DNA from: Saccopteryx bilineata
Taxonomy: Eukaryota; Chordata; Mammalia; Chiroptera; Emballonuridae
Direction of reading: 5' to 3'
DNA: 64,000 nucleotides
NCBI RefSeq assembly: GCF_036850765.1
Contig: NC_089493.1
Location: 14,075,632 to 14,139,631 of the forward strand
The stretch's first letter is position 1. The number at the start of each line of letters is the position of its first letter. This document shows positions 22,845-33,654 of this stretch, in pieces. Position numbers and translations under genes: made by a program. The notes below the pieces were generated by a model. It ran no database searches. It saw nothing but the letters and a program-made list of their open reading frames with translations, and was not told the origin of the DNA.

Positions 22845-22995
22845 GTTGTCCTAGGCAGTGTGAGTAATGGAAAGAGGGCTGTCCTGACAGTCAACAGAAG
22901 CTCTGCTCTTCACTCACTTGACCTTGACCAACCTCTTTGGTTCTCTGTTTCCATGTTAATAAAATCTGGTTATAGTAGATGATGTGTACTTTTAA
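22845..22995 (+). mobile_element. MIR SINE relic
   Basis: 'agtaatggaaagagggctgtcctgacagtcaacagaagctctgctcttcactcacttgaccttgaccaacctctttgg' follows MIR from the head to the core. Diverged. Confidence 0.6.
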
Positions 22996-23575
22996 GATCT
23001 GAGAGTCTGGGTCTAAGATTATGTGATAAGGAACATTCCTCGGCAGTTTAATTGTACTTAATTGAGGCAACATGGATGTTGCCTTGGCATGTGATTTACG
23101 CGGGTTGGCCCCGGGAAGGAGGTGGGGACAGCCAGGAGTTCATAATCGCGGGTGCTAAGGTCTCAAGTCTGTTTGATGCCGAGGCCAAGGGCAAGTTCCT
23201 TTACGACAGCCGCTCCCTTTGCGTCTGCAGCAGCACAGCGCGAGGAAGGGCGGCATGTGGCTCCAGCACTGCAGCTGGCTCTCACCCCGGGTGCTGATGG
23301 GTCTGGGGTGCTGGCTTAGCCGGCTGTCGGGACGGCTTCTCCCCATTCTCCGCCCGCCTCCCCCTTCACTCGCTGCTTTCCTCTTCTTCTAGCATCTTTC
23401 TCCTCTGTTCTGGCTTGTCCCGCTGTTACCTTGGCTTCCATCATCAGCGTCACGCCCTGGCTCTCCAGCGGCCCGTCCTCATCGGCCACTTGCCTTCTGG
23501 GAGAAACAAAGACGGGCGAAGTCCCCTTCCTTCTACGTCATCTGGAAATGCTACCAGCTTCTCTAAGTATAGGAG

Positions 23576-23626
<51 letters not shown>

Positions 23627-24625
23627 CAGAAGAAAGAGAAAGAGACCGTTAGATTTGGTGGAACAGTGGATTGGGTTTGGTCATGAAAAAACAAACCTCA
23701 GAAACCGTAGGGTTGGAAACCGCGTTGGGCGCCATGGAAGCTGCTCTGGGAAGCAGGGTTTGGGGAAGCCGGGGCTGGCTAGTTTCTCTCGAACATTTCA
23801 CTCTTATTGCTCATCATGTGAAAGTCGGCCCCCTCCCACGCTGCCTGACGGCCCCTGCCTCAGTCCCGAGGGGGATCAGAACGTGCCACCCCAAGGCGCG
23901 CCCCTTCGGCACATGGATGATTTTGAGCCAAAGGCTCTTGGGAATCAAGCAGATGTAGGAAGGGCTCCCTGCCCTCCCGCCCGCTACCTAGAAGCAGAGC
24001 ACAAACTGCCTGTGAGAAAGGGGCCTTCGCTGCACCAGGGAGAGCACGTTCTTACCCTGGCGACGGGGTCGGAGCTGGGAACAGTCTGTACGAAGAAACC
24101 TTGCCAGAATGACCCTTGTCTCCCATTCGTTTCCTCCACGTAGTTCGTAGCCACTTTCCAACTCACGCTCTTTTCCTTTGTCTTGTCACATCTCCACAAT
24201 TGATCACTCTTGGTTCAAATGGTATAGAAAGATTTCTGGTCTAACCACTTTGGGGAGTTTTTACTTCTTTCTCTGAAGCCCCCCGTGGCCATGTAAAAAT
24301 ATTAATATTAAATAAAATTTATGTGTGTTTTCTCCCGTTAAACTGCCTTTTGTCAGTTCAGTTCGTAGGCTGCGGGTACAGAACCAAAGAGGGGAGAGGA
24401 AAGGTCTGTCCTCCACCAGCATTCCCGGGCGGGGCAGGCTGCCGCCTCCCTGCCCCCGAGGGGCTGCCCGCCTGCGGGGCGGAGGCGGTGCTGCTGGTGC
24501 AGACGCAGTTGCTTGTTCTACATCGTAGGCACATGGCTGAGAATGGGTGTGCCATTCTGAGAAAGCAGCACACTGTTCTTTTTCTCTAGAGATTTAGCTC
24601 TGTTCATGTCAAGGTTGCAAAACAT
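22996..24625. other. Unassigned, moderately GC-rich sequence
   Basis: Includes several CpG-containing patches (about 23090-23350 and 24390-24500) and the TG microsatellite. A 162-codon plus-strand frame (23655-24143) has no family motif, signal peptide or membrane segment and overlaps a competing 95-codon frame. It is not called as a gene. Confidence 0.45.
23579..23622. repeat. (TG)22 microsatellite
   Basis: About 44 bases of pure GT/TG repeats. Confidence 0.97.
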
Positions 24626-24955
24626 GCTTGACCAGGTGGTGGTGCAGTGGATAGAGCACTGACCTGGGATGCTGAGGACCCAGGTCCTAAACCCCGATGC
24701 CACTGCCTTGAGTGCAGGTTCATCCAGCTTGAACATGGGGATCACCAGCTTGAGCACGGGATCATAGACGTGACCCCGTGGTTTCTGGCTTGAGCAAGGG
24801 GTCACTGGCTTGGCTGGAGCCCCTCAGTCAAGGCACATATGAGAAGCAATCAATGAGCAACTAAAGTGCCGCAACTACAAGTTGATGCTTCTCATCTCTC
24901 TCTCTCCTCCTGTCTCTCCCTCATGCGTGCAAAATAAATAAATAAAATAAAATAA
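24626..24955 (+). mobile_element. VES-type SINE (family B)
   Basis: Diverged head (GCTTGACCAGGTGGTGGTGC). The body is the family B series of 'agcttgag…tggcttgagcaaggggtcactggc', with 'caaggcacatatgagaagcaatcaatgagcaac' and an AAATAAATAAAATAAAA tail. No clean TSD is seen, so it is older than the copy at 27808. Confidence 0.9.
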
Positions 24956-25634
24956 GTTTAAAAAAATACATTTAAAAACCTTTATTAAGCCTGGGTCAAT
25001 TTAGGTCCAGTGCCTTTAGGAGATGACCTCTAGGATTCAAGTCAGACTAGACTGTGAGGCTGTGAGTTACAATGTGAAACATAAACCAGGCAGGTCTTCT
25101 GAAAACCTGCCCCCAGGATGGCTTGGTTGTGAGTTGAGGAACCCCCTGGACACTCGAGATTGCCCCCGCGCCCTCTCTGGCCAGTTGTGCACATTGGGGA
25201 CGGAATGGGAGCGGAAGTAGCCTTTGGGAGAAGGCACGGTGGTGAACTTGGCATTCGTTTAAGTCTGTGACGTCAAGGTGGCCTCGCCAAGCTCCAGCAG
25301 TACCCCGCCGTTCTGACTGTGACGGTAACTAGGATCACGGCTTTTCTGGGAGCTCCGGTGAAGCTACCCCCCTCCCGCCGGTGTCCTGCGTGGTTGGAGA
25401 TGTGCACTGAGAGGCTGCTCAGCCAGTCCCAGGGCAGTGTGGGTCCTGGACTCTCTGGACACACAGCAGCCCTTCCTGCTTGGCGTGGCTGATTTCAGCG
25501 CGTGTGCAGGAATCGCTCCCAGGAACATTGGACTTTCTCTGGCTTCATGAATGTCGTGAGACTTACTAAGGATCCCTGCCCTGGGTCTTGGAGCTGAAGC
25601 CATTCTCAAACTGGATCCTAGATTCTGTTTATAG
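24956..25634. other. Unassigned sequence
   Basis: No repeat or exon is recognised. Confidence 0.5.
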
Positions 25635-25750
25635 AGAAAAGAAGAGGACAAAGTATTGAGAGTTAGGAAGCATGGGTTTGAATCCCTGCCCTCCTGCCGA
25701 ATGGCCGTGGGACCCTGTGTGAGTCACTTCTGCAGCCTCAGGTCTCCACG
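25635..25750 (+). mobile_element. MIR SINE relic
   Basis: 'agttaggaagcatgggtttgaatccctgccctcctgccgaatggccgtgggaccctgtgtgagtcac' is a MIR head with B box and core. Confidence 0.65.
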
Positions 25751-26144
25751 TACAACACGAGGGGTTCCCTGCCCTGCTTACCAGCCTTTCTCGTCATCCC
25801 CATTGCTGTGCAGGAGCGGGAGGCCTCTCGCAGGGGGCGGCCTGCCTGCCCATCCTGATCCGCTGCTGGTCTGTGTGGGTCCGAGGAGTGGGAAGGTGGA
25901 GGAACGGGGGGGGGGCGAGGAATGGGAGCTGGACACTTGAGGAATGCCCTTCCTTCCCCATGAAGCCCACACTCGCATGACAAGATAAAATTAGCTCCCG
26001 CAATCTGTAACAACCGGGCCTTTTGAAATCGCAAGGAAGTGCGTGTTTTTTTTCAGATGGAAAATACCATTTGTATTAGACATAAGCAAACGATCAGTGA
26101 AGTCCTTGAGGATGATTGTTGGCACTTTAAAAATTTCCTCACAA
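25751..26144. other. Unassigned GC-rich sequence
   Basis: Contains a G-run near 25907-25915 and a polypyrimidine-AG at about 26046-26055. No exon can be supported. Confidence 0.45.
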
Positions 26145-26665
26145 ATTAAAGTCTTTCTTCATTTCGCAAATATTTAAGGGCCTATTATGTACCACGCAGT
26201 GGAATCCACACGGCAGTGAGCAAAACAGACAAAACCCCTTGCCTCTTGGGACTGATGCGCTAGTGGGGAGGTGGACAATGGGCAAAATAAATAATCTGTG
26301 TAATCTGCAAACAGCAATAAGTGCTGTGGAGAAGGATGAAGCGGAAGAGGGCCTATGGGAGTGGCAGGGGTGGGGGCTGTAGCTTTAAGCTGATGGCCAG
26401 GCTAAAGGCCAGGTTCCCTCCCTGAAGAAGGTGAGGGTCATGACTTGCGGCTATCCAGAGGAGGAATGGTGCAGACAGAAGGGTTAGAAAGAATGAGGTC
26501 CGAACGGGGGTCTGGTCTGGGCCAGGAACAGCTAGAGGCCGGGTGGGTGCCGCAGAGGGGTGAGGGAGGTATGTGGGAGGTGGCCACAGGGCCGTACAGT
26601 TGGCTGTGGGAGGGGAGCGGAAGTGGATGTCGGTTGATGGAAAAGCTAGTGGGAAGGTTTGAGGG
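26145..26665 (+). mobile_element. L2 LINE 3' region
   Basis: 'atttcgcaaatatttaagggcctattatgtacc...caaaacagacaaaaccccttgcctcttggg...gtgctgtggagaaggatgaa' follows the L2 3' region in order. The later part is very diverged. Confidence 0.65.
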
Positions 26666-26673
26666 ACAAGATA

Positions 26674-26979
26674 GGACCCTTGAACAATGCAGGGGTTAGG
26701 GGTGCTGACCTACCTGGCATTTGACAATCTGAGTTTAACTTTTGACTCTCCCAGAGCTTAAGTACTCATGGCCTACTGTTGACCAGAAGCCTTACTGATA
26801 AACACAAATAGTCGATTGACACATATGTTGTATGTTATATGTATTATCTGCTGTATTCTTACCATAAAGACAATGTTATGCAAACCATAAGAGAAAAATA
26901 CCTCTATTGCATTTATTCAAAGAAATCTGCATATACGTGGACCTGCGCAATTCAGACCCACGTGGTTCAGGGTTACCTG
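26674..26979. mobile_element. Tigger-type (MER8-like) DNA transposon relic
   Basis: The left end GGACCCTTGAACAATGCAGG and right end 'cagacccacgtggttcagggtt' form diverged inverted termini of the Tigger/pogo class. The internal 'ctactgttgaccagaagccttactgataa' and 'ttgtatgttatatgtattatctgctgtattcttacc' are characteristic of this MITE. TA precedes it at 26672-26673. No transposase coding remains. Confidence 0.75.
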
Positions 26980-27123
26980 CACTTTAAAAGGGCCGGTGGA
27001 TAACATTATGTATATATATATTTTTCTTTTTTTTTCCTTTTATTTCTTTTGCCTGTGCAAAGCCTATCATTTGGAGGTAAAAGCCTGCATCGTAAGTTCG
27101 CAGACTGTGTGGTGTTCTAGATC

Positions 27124-27255
27124 CTGCTACTCAGTGTGCGGTCCACGGGCCAGCGGCTGGGGCGACCCCGGAGCACTTTCAGAAAAGCAGCGCCCCAGCC
27201 CCACGCTAGACCCTCCGAGTCAGCCTGCACCTAACAGGTTCTGCAAGTGCATCTG
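27124..27255 (-). mobile_element. MER5-like relic, antisense
   Basis: 'tgctactcagtgtgcggtccacgggccagcggctgggg...gccccagccccacgctagaccctccgagtcagcctgcacctaacagg' matches the reverse complement of MER5-type elements. Diverged; termini not clear. Confidence 0.5.
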
Positions 27256-27411
27256 TTCCTTTTATTCTATAGGGATCCATTGGCAGAAAACATTAAGAAG
27301 CATGTCTTGATATAGCAGGTAATCTTTTTAAAAATATATCTTTGTTGAGGTATAATTGATCTACGATACACTTCACGTATCACAGTGTGCAGCGTGGTAA
27401 GCTTTGACCTA

Positions 27412-27731
27412 CCGTATTTCCCCATGTATAAGACACACATTTTTTCAAAAAACTTGAGGTCTAAAAATTGGGTGTGTCTTATACAGTGGTTGTAGAAATG
27501 TAGACATTTCAAACGCCATAGATGGAACTGAGGACAAGGCAATATATGAAGACAGTGATTCATCATCAGACACAGATGAGGACCAGCTAATGGATGGGGA
27601 AGTTTTGACAGTGATGAGTTGTATGAATTTTATGATGAATAAAACTTGAGTTCAGTAACTTTATGTAATACATTTTGTTTTTCAATTTTGGGTCCCCAAA
27701 TTAAGGTGCGTCTTATACATGGGGAATATGA
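27412..27731 (+). mobile_element. Pogo/Tigger-like non-autonomous DNA transposon
   Basis: A 320-bp element beginning CCGTATTTCCCCATGTATAAG. The reverse complement of its right end reads TCATATTCCCCATGTATAAG, followed on both arms by 'ac[a/g]cacc'-type sequence. TA flanks both sides (27410-27411 and 27732-27733), and the L1 copy at 15.5 kb lacks the insert. It retains the last part of a transposase gene (listed). The family name is inference from ends, TA target and acidic tail. Confidence 0.8.
27503..27642 (+). pseudogene. Acidic C-terminal tail of a pogo-like transposase (frameshifted)
   Basis: From 27503 the frame reads DISNAIDGTEDKAIYEDSD followed by Ser, Asp and Glu-rich residues. A net frameshift near 27596-27604 moves it to a frame reading FDSDELYEFYDE and a TAA at 27640-27642. 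Asp/Glu-rich C-termini ending shortly after the DDE domain are usual in pogo/Tigger transposases. The TAA lies within an AATAAA (27638-27643), so stop codon and polyadenylation signal overlap. Only the tail is left; DNA-binding and catalytic domains are absent. Confidence 0.6.
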
Positions 27732-27807
27732 TATCTATGTGCCTATGAGTCCTTCCCAGCAACGGGCACCTGCAAAAGCGTCTTCACTCTCCTTTAAAAA
27801 TCTCTCC

Positions 27808-28154
27808 TGCCTGACCAGGCGGTGGCGCAGTGGATAGAGCGTTGGACTGGGATGCGGAAGGACCCAGGTTCGAGACCCCGAGGTCACCAGCTTGAGCGCG
27901 GGCTCATCTGGTTTGAGCAAAGCTCACCAGCTTGGACCCAAGGTCGCTGGCTTGAGCAAGGGGTCACTCGGTCTGCTGAAGGCCTGCGGTCAAGGCACAT
28001 ATGAGGAAGCAATCAATGAGCAACTAAGGTGTCGCAACGAAAAACTAATGATTGATGCTTCTCATCTCTTTCCGTTTCTGTCTGTCTGTCCCTGTCTATC
28101 CCTCTCTCTGATACTCTCTCTGTCTCTGTAAAATAAAAAAAAATAAATAAAAAT
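27808..28154 (+). mobile_element. VES-type SINE (family B), young copy
   Basis: Head (T)GCCTGACCAGGCGGTGGCG, full body, and A/T tail AAATAAAAATAAATAAA-type. Perfect 12-bp TSD AAAAATCTCTCC at 27796-27807 and 28155-28166. It sits inside the L1 copy 2. Confidence 0.95.
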
Positions 28155-28475
28155 AAAAATCTCTCCTTTTTGCCCTCCCCACTCTGTGAGTGACCTCTAA
28201 ACTTCCCTCTATCACTATAGATTACTTTGCTCTATCGAGATTTTTATACAAATGGAATTATACAGTGTGTACTTTTTGAGAGACTATATCTGTCTAGCTT
28301 CTGTCATTCAGTAGAATTATTTTAAGATTCATTCACATATATAAGATGTATACATACGTAGAGTATATATTATTGCTCTTTATTGCTGAGTAATATTCCA
28401 TTAGGTGGATAGATCGCCATTTGTTTTTTCATTCACCTTTTGATAGACATTTGAGTTCTTTCTGGTTTGGAGTAA

Positions 28476-28964
28476 AAGTCGCTACATGCTAGCATACCTG
28501 CATGGAACAGGGCCTGCACATGATCCGCGGGCACCTTCAAGTTTGAGAAGCGCGATCTAGAGATGTCTGCGGCTTTGGGCATCAGGAAGGAGTCAAGCAG
28601 TCTGCTGCTCACAGCATGTCCACCAGGTGTCTCTTTGATGTCCTTAGAGGTGTTCTTTCCTCCTAGCAGAGTGATGCAGAAGTCCAAAGCCTGTGTCAGG
28701 ATGGGAGCAGAAGGGAGCATGCTTTGAGTGGAGCCGCAGGTGTGGTGGCTAATCTATGCGCCAAGTTCCCATCGGTCTTTTTTTTTTTTTTTGCCAGGTC
28801 CCTTAATGGACCCAGAGGTTCCAGAGGCAGGAAGGCTTTGAGGATACGTGAGAATGCTACTTCTCATGACAAGCATCGATATTGCATCGCGTGGACTGGC
28901 CCTTAATAGCATCGGGCATCACATCCCGGGCCTACCCTCCCGAGACAAAGCACACAGCCTAGAA
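28476..28964. other. Unassigned sequence with a poly(T) run
   Basis: T16 at about 28778-28793 could be an antisense poly(A), but I see no TSD and no recognisable cDNA. A 95-codon minus frame (28433-28720) runs partly into the L1 and has no family signal. Confidence 0.45.
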
Positions 28965-29150
28965 TTTTGGTGATCTAATTTTAGTTCAACTGTTATTAAC
29001 ATTTGAGGAAATCTGGGCAAATCACTCCACATGCCTGGAAATCAGGCTGCTTTATTGATAAGATGAGGTTGTAATCATTTCTGCTTCGCTGGTAGGTTAT
29101 TGAAGGCTTCGTTGCATAAATGCTTTTGAGAGCTGTTCTTAAATGTGTGA
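28965..29150 (+). mobile_element. MIR SINE relic
   Basis: 'gggcaaatcactccacatgcctgg...tttattgataagatgaggttgtaatcatttctgc...ttattgaaggcttcgttgcataaatgc' follows the distal half of MIR. Confidence 0.6.
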
Positions 29151-32100
29151 TTTCCAGGCTTGAGTCACTACACGCTAGCATACCTTTTTTTAAAAACGAG
29201 TGTGAAATTCTTTCCCTACCTCTGCTCATTTAGTGACTGCGGCATTGACAGCAGATAGTGGCAAATGCTTATTAACGTTACTCACAGATTATTATGGGTT
29301 AAGAAACAAATTAGGCATTGACCTTTCTTGGCTGTTTCTGAATTAGTCACACTTCCCATCATTTGTGTATGTCAGCAATATGGCCTAAAATAAAGTTAGG
29401 GTTGGAATCTTTCAAAATATGTTTTGGATATCTCCTTAATGATACGTTAAGGCATTCTGATGTATGGCTTGCAATCAAATAGAGAGATCTTTACAGGAGA
29501 GCTCTTGCTCGACGGGGGTATTTTTTCTTTTATTGAATGTTGCTTTCTGGATGTGGTTGAATTCTCAAATTTCTCAAGTTGTTTCCTGGCCTGCTAAGGA
29601 CTCTGGTAGAAAGCTGTCTTCATCTGTCACTGCCATTTTCCGTCGGTGGGGCAACTCGATAGGGCCGATCGCCCTGCGTCTTACCTTACCTCCTCGGGAC
29701 TCCAGATCAGCCCCGCGCTGGGGCCGGGTATTTTCAGATCTCTGCCTTTGTGTTTGAGATGGCCTTCTGGGCGCACCAACCATCTACTTCCTGAGCTGCT
29801 GTCCTCGCTGCATAAGGCAGGTGGGTGCGGGAGCACTGTTTCATTAGCTGTGTGCTCTCAGGCAACCTACCGACGAAAGCAAACAAGCAAGCAACACAAC
29901 ATTAACAACCACCAGCCACCGAAATGCCCTTGGTCACGTCTGTGTCTCCCATCGAGTTTAGGCTGCAGAGATGAGATGCGACCGTCACAACGTCGCCGGG
30001 TGGAAGCCACACGGGGGCTGAGTCATGGGTCGCACATCTTTCCCTGCCCTGCTGTTCCACCTGACTTCCCGTTTCACTGTATGGACGGAGGTCGTCCTGG
30101 ACCTCCAGGCTGCACAGAGGCCTGTGGAGGAAGAGAGTGCTTTGTGACGAGTTCCTGTCTGGTTCAGACGCTCCTGGCATGAGAGGGGGGACGGGATCTA
30201 CGCACTCTGGGGGCCGGGTCTCTGGAAGAGCTCAGTGGGGCTGGGGAGGTGGCGACAGCGGGTCCTGTGGGCCATGGCTGCTTCTGGAGGGAGTTTGGTC
30301 TAGTAATATGGCAATGTGTCATCTTACAGAAAGTTATACCAAGAAGAAGGTCTCCCCAAAGCAATGTGAAGCCACTTCTCAGTGATTTCCCCCAGATTTG
30401 GGGCTCTGATTAGGGTGACGGTTTGGGGCAGTAGGGGCATGGGGTAGAGACATTGGCTGCTGGGCCAGATGGTAGTGGACCCCCTGACACTCTCTCCACA
30501 CAGAGATGTGGCTCTTTTCCATGCTCTTGCCCCCTCCAGTGCCCCTGAGAAGGGCACCAGTCTTCATAAACTGGGGCCAATGGAAGGATTTAGTCCACTG
30601 TGAAGTATTCCAGGACATTTCCAGAAGAAATGCTATCATTTTGTTCTCCCAGATTATCAACAAATTGGTAGGCGATTGCTCACTTCTGTCACAAGCCTTG
30701 CCACCCACTTCCTATTTCCAGATGCACAGGAATCAAACCTCTCATGGTCTGGACCACCCCGTGGCATTGTCACCAACCTGCCAGCACAGGGGTTGCATTC
30801 TTAACTTTGGCTTTGGGAAGCAAACTAGCACAATGCCACCGATTTCAGTCTTCTGCGGTTGGTGGCCCCTGAATGCGCACTAGTGGATTAGCAAAGCACG
30901 TGACCAGTGGGTTTGTATATTACCTTACTGAGTGACCCAGTTAGAGGCCTGGCCCAGGGACAGGTTGAGCAAGGCTAGCTAGGCACTGTCAGGGAACACT
31001 CCCACCTGGGTCACGGGGCCACCTGCCATCCTAGCGAGAGGTGCAAACAAGGGGGAGAGGGAGAAGGAGAGTCCCCCCACCCCATGTTGGTTTGGCTCTG
31101 AGTCATTTTCTCTCTGGCTATGTAGGGAAATAGAAAGAAAGAAGGGGAAAATAGTCCATTGGGCACTTGGCTCTGGAGCTTATTTCATGGTGTCATAGGT
31201 ATGTCTTTGGGAAGCAGCCATTAGGAGGGGTCTTCGGTTTTCACCCAAATGTTAATCACACTTGAAACATTTAGAAACTCCTTTATATGTTAATATGCCC
31301 AGTGGAGCAAGAATGACCATCACGCCCTCATCAGGGGCCAAGCAGAGCTGCGGAGCGGCCGTGCCCCAGTGAGAACCTCACGCGTGCAGCGGAGCCCTGC
31401 CCCTGCCGCTGTCTGTCTGTCCCACTGTCTGTCTGCCCCGCTGTCTGTCTGCCCCACTGCTGTCTCTCAGACGGCGAAGCGGCTCCATCTATAAAACGTG
31501 TGGCTGCTGTGAATTACTGTTACTGGTGAGGAGGACTGGAAACATTCTTATTTCTAGATTACCTTTCAAATATTCAAATTCATGCACCAGGAGCATATGG
31601 CTAGAACTTTTATTTTTTCACTCCGGTGTCTTCCAATGTGCTTCATTGAATTCCAAATCCACATCAGCTTTGAATTTTGAAAATGCCAACTGTATACTCA
31701 CTGAATGTGAGAAATGGAGAAAACTTTCATAAATGTTTTTTTTTTTAAATAGTGGTGATTTATTTTTTCTGCATTCATATAAGCCAGCTGTATGGATCCC
31801 CTCCCCCCATTATGGTTCATTGGCATCTTGCTAATACAGAGGGAACAGTGTTACCAGTGTATTCAGTTTTCTGTAAGACAGCTCCAGCATAGCACACATC
31901 AGACAGCGGAGGAGAATGGACAGTCTCTTCTGTCACCTCTGCTGGCCAGGTACACGGCTTCCCTGACTGTGGGCGGATGGAGAAGACTGTGGTCCTCAGA
32001 CATCCATGTGTGTCCTCTCAGGCCGCACAGAATCTGGCCCAGTAATTGTCCGACTCTGTTTTCTCCCCTCTTGGGTTGAGTTTAGTTCTAGGTGCCATTT

Positions 32101-32746
32101 ATGCTTTTGTCTCTCACCGGGGGAGAGTTCTCAAGCATTTTAGAACAAATAAAGAAGGGCTTTTATCTGCTAGAATTTTCCCAGTTGTAAAGAAATTCAG
32201 TCCAAACATGTGTTTTTGGCATGACCTCAATCAGAGACTCTTAACGGTGAAAAGAACGTCATCCTGGAAGTCAGAAAACCTCCCGACAGAGGGAGCCCAG
32301 GTCCCGGGCTCCAGAGCTCCGGAAGCTTTGGGACGCCCACTTGTGGAGACCTCTTTCCCTCTACTCACAAACATATTCAAATGTACCACGAGCCACTTGG
32401 AATATAATTTATACGTTGCACCCCTTCAAATCTCATTTAGCACGGAGCGTAAAGCATAACAGTATTTTGTGTGTCACTAAGAAAAATGCGGCCTAACATT
32501 ATAATTAGAGGCCCTCGTTTCGAGAGGTCAGATGGAGGACGGGGGGGTGGGGGGGGGGGGTGGTGCATTTTAGAATTGGTGAGATGCTGCTTCATTGAGT
32601 TGCGTTGCTTTTGGGTCGTTGAGACCATGCTAAATTCTGCAGGTTTTGTGATGATTTGTTTCTAACACAGAAAAAGTCAAGTCACCTGTGTGCCCGTTAC
32701 CGGACTTTGGCAGATCTCAACATTTTGCCCTATTTTCTTCAAATCC
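29151..32746. other. Unassigned, locally GC-rich sequence
   Basis: A 3.6-kb stretch with no recognised repeat except a CTGTCTGTCTGCCCC-type array (listed) and a G-run at about 32541-32559. Open frames of 178 codons (29646-30182) and 125 codons (30506-30883) have no family motif and overlap antisense frames of similar size. I see no defensible exon. Confidence 0.45.
31406..31464. repeat. Short tandem array of 17-18 bp CTGTCTGTCTG-CCCC units
   Basis: About three imperfect copies of CTGTCTGTCTGCCCC plus a two-base variable spacer (GC or AC). Confidence 0.8.
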
Positions 32747-32864
32747 AGGGTGGGCAAAAGTAGGTTTACAGTTCCTATGGAAAAAGACATGCAGGTTATG
32801 ATGAGTAGAACAGCTTTATTAACTCAAAAGACTGTCACAGTAAACCTACTTTTGCCCACTCCTG
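32747..32864. mobile_element. Mariner-like MITE, 118 bp
   Basis: Left CAGGGTGGGCAAAAGTAGG pairs with the reverse complement of the right end, CAGGAGTGGGCAAAAGTAGG, giving about 24-bp inverted repeats with a one-base gap. TA follows the right end (32865-32866); the left flank is TC, possibly a mutated TA. The interior is non-coding. Terminal CAG and the TA flank suggest Tc1/mariner. Confidence 0.85.
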
Positions 32865-32866
32865 TA

Positions 32867-33654
32867 TGTTTTTAAAAAATAAAACATAGAAAATACGGCG
32901 CAGGGCCCCTGGAGACCCCACCCCCGTCTCAGGGTTCTCCTCTTCAACCAACATCTTGAATTTAGTGTTTATCATCCCCATGCATGTTTGCCTAGTTTTA
33001 GTAAGTATGTCTGTATCCACAAGGCTAGTTAGTGTTTCTAAAGCACTGCCGGTTGTCTACGAGCATTCATTCTCTGCTTCTTCCTTCCAGCAGTAGAGTC
33101 CCGGGGCTTAGCAGGACACCTGCCCCAGGTGCTAGGTGACTGCCTACTGGTGGATGGATGGATACAGAAGGGGTGGGTGCGGTATGTGGATTTTACCTTT
33201 AAAACAAAGGAGCAAGCCCTTCACATTCTCTTTCTTCCATGCTTCTGATTAGGACAGGGACCATGGGGCAGTGTGCTCCTGACACCACACCGGTGTGGGG
33301 GAGACACGAGGAGATGGCATTGCAGCTGGAGAGAAAGGTCCGAGGTCCCCACCTGCAGGGTCCCGGCCACCTTGCACCTCCCACCCCCTGCTGCGCCCCA
33401 GCCTGCCTCCCTTCTCGGCCGGTTGTATCAGAAGTTAACGATCAACCGTATGTATTTTCATGGCAGTCAGTGTTACCTGGTCTTTTCCAGCACAGGCCCC
33501 AAAACGTTCCAGTAGAAGTGGTTTGCATACTGATTGTGTACATTACCAGTGGCTTATTCTATTAACAACTTCCTTTTTTATTAAGTAGGGGAGATTAGGG
33601 CTAAACAGATTAATGCAATTCATTGCATCCCCAAATTAAAAAGCAAAAAGTGAA
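32867..33654. other. Unassigned sequence
   Basis: No repeat or exon is recognised. Confidence 0.5.

Larger units (their letters stand above)
27256..28475 (-). mobile_element. L1 3' region, antisense (copy 2), carrying two nested insertions
   Basis: Homologous to 15355-15895 throughout ('tccattggcagaaaacattaagaagcatgtctt', 'tcacctgcaaaagcg' equivalents, 'ctccccactctgtgagtgacctc', 'gcaattaggtggatagatcgcc' region). It is split by a pogo-like element and a family B SINE, which lets copy 1 serve as the empty reference. Host sequence resumes exactly after each insert. Confidence 0.85.

Noticed and set aside
23655..24143. 162-codon plus-strand frame
   Set aside because: No domain, overlapping 95-codon frame in another phase, no splice or promoter context.
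28778..28960. Antisense processed pseudogene after a T16 run
   Set aside because: No recognisable coding match, no TSD, and the open frame spans the T-run as poly-Phe.
29646..30182. 178-codon plus-strand open frame
   Set aside because: No family motif, overlapping antisense frames, GC-rich context; expected by chance.
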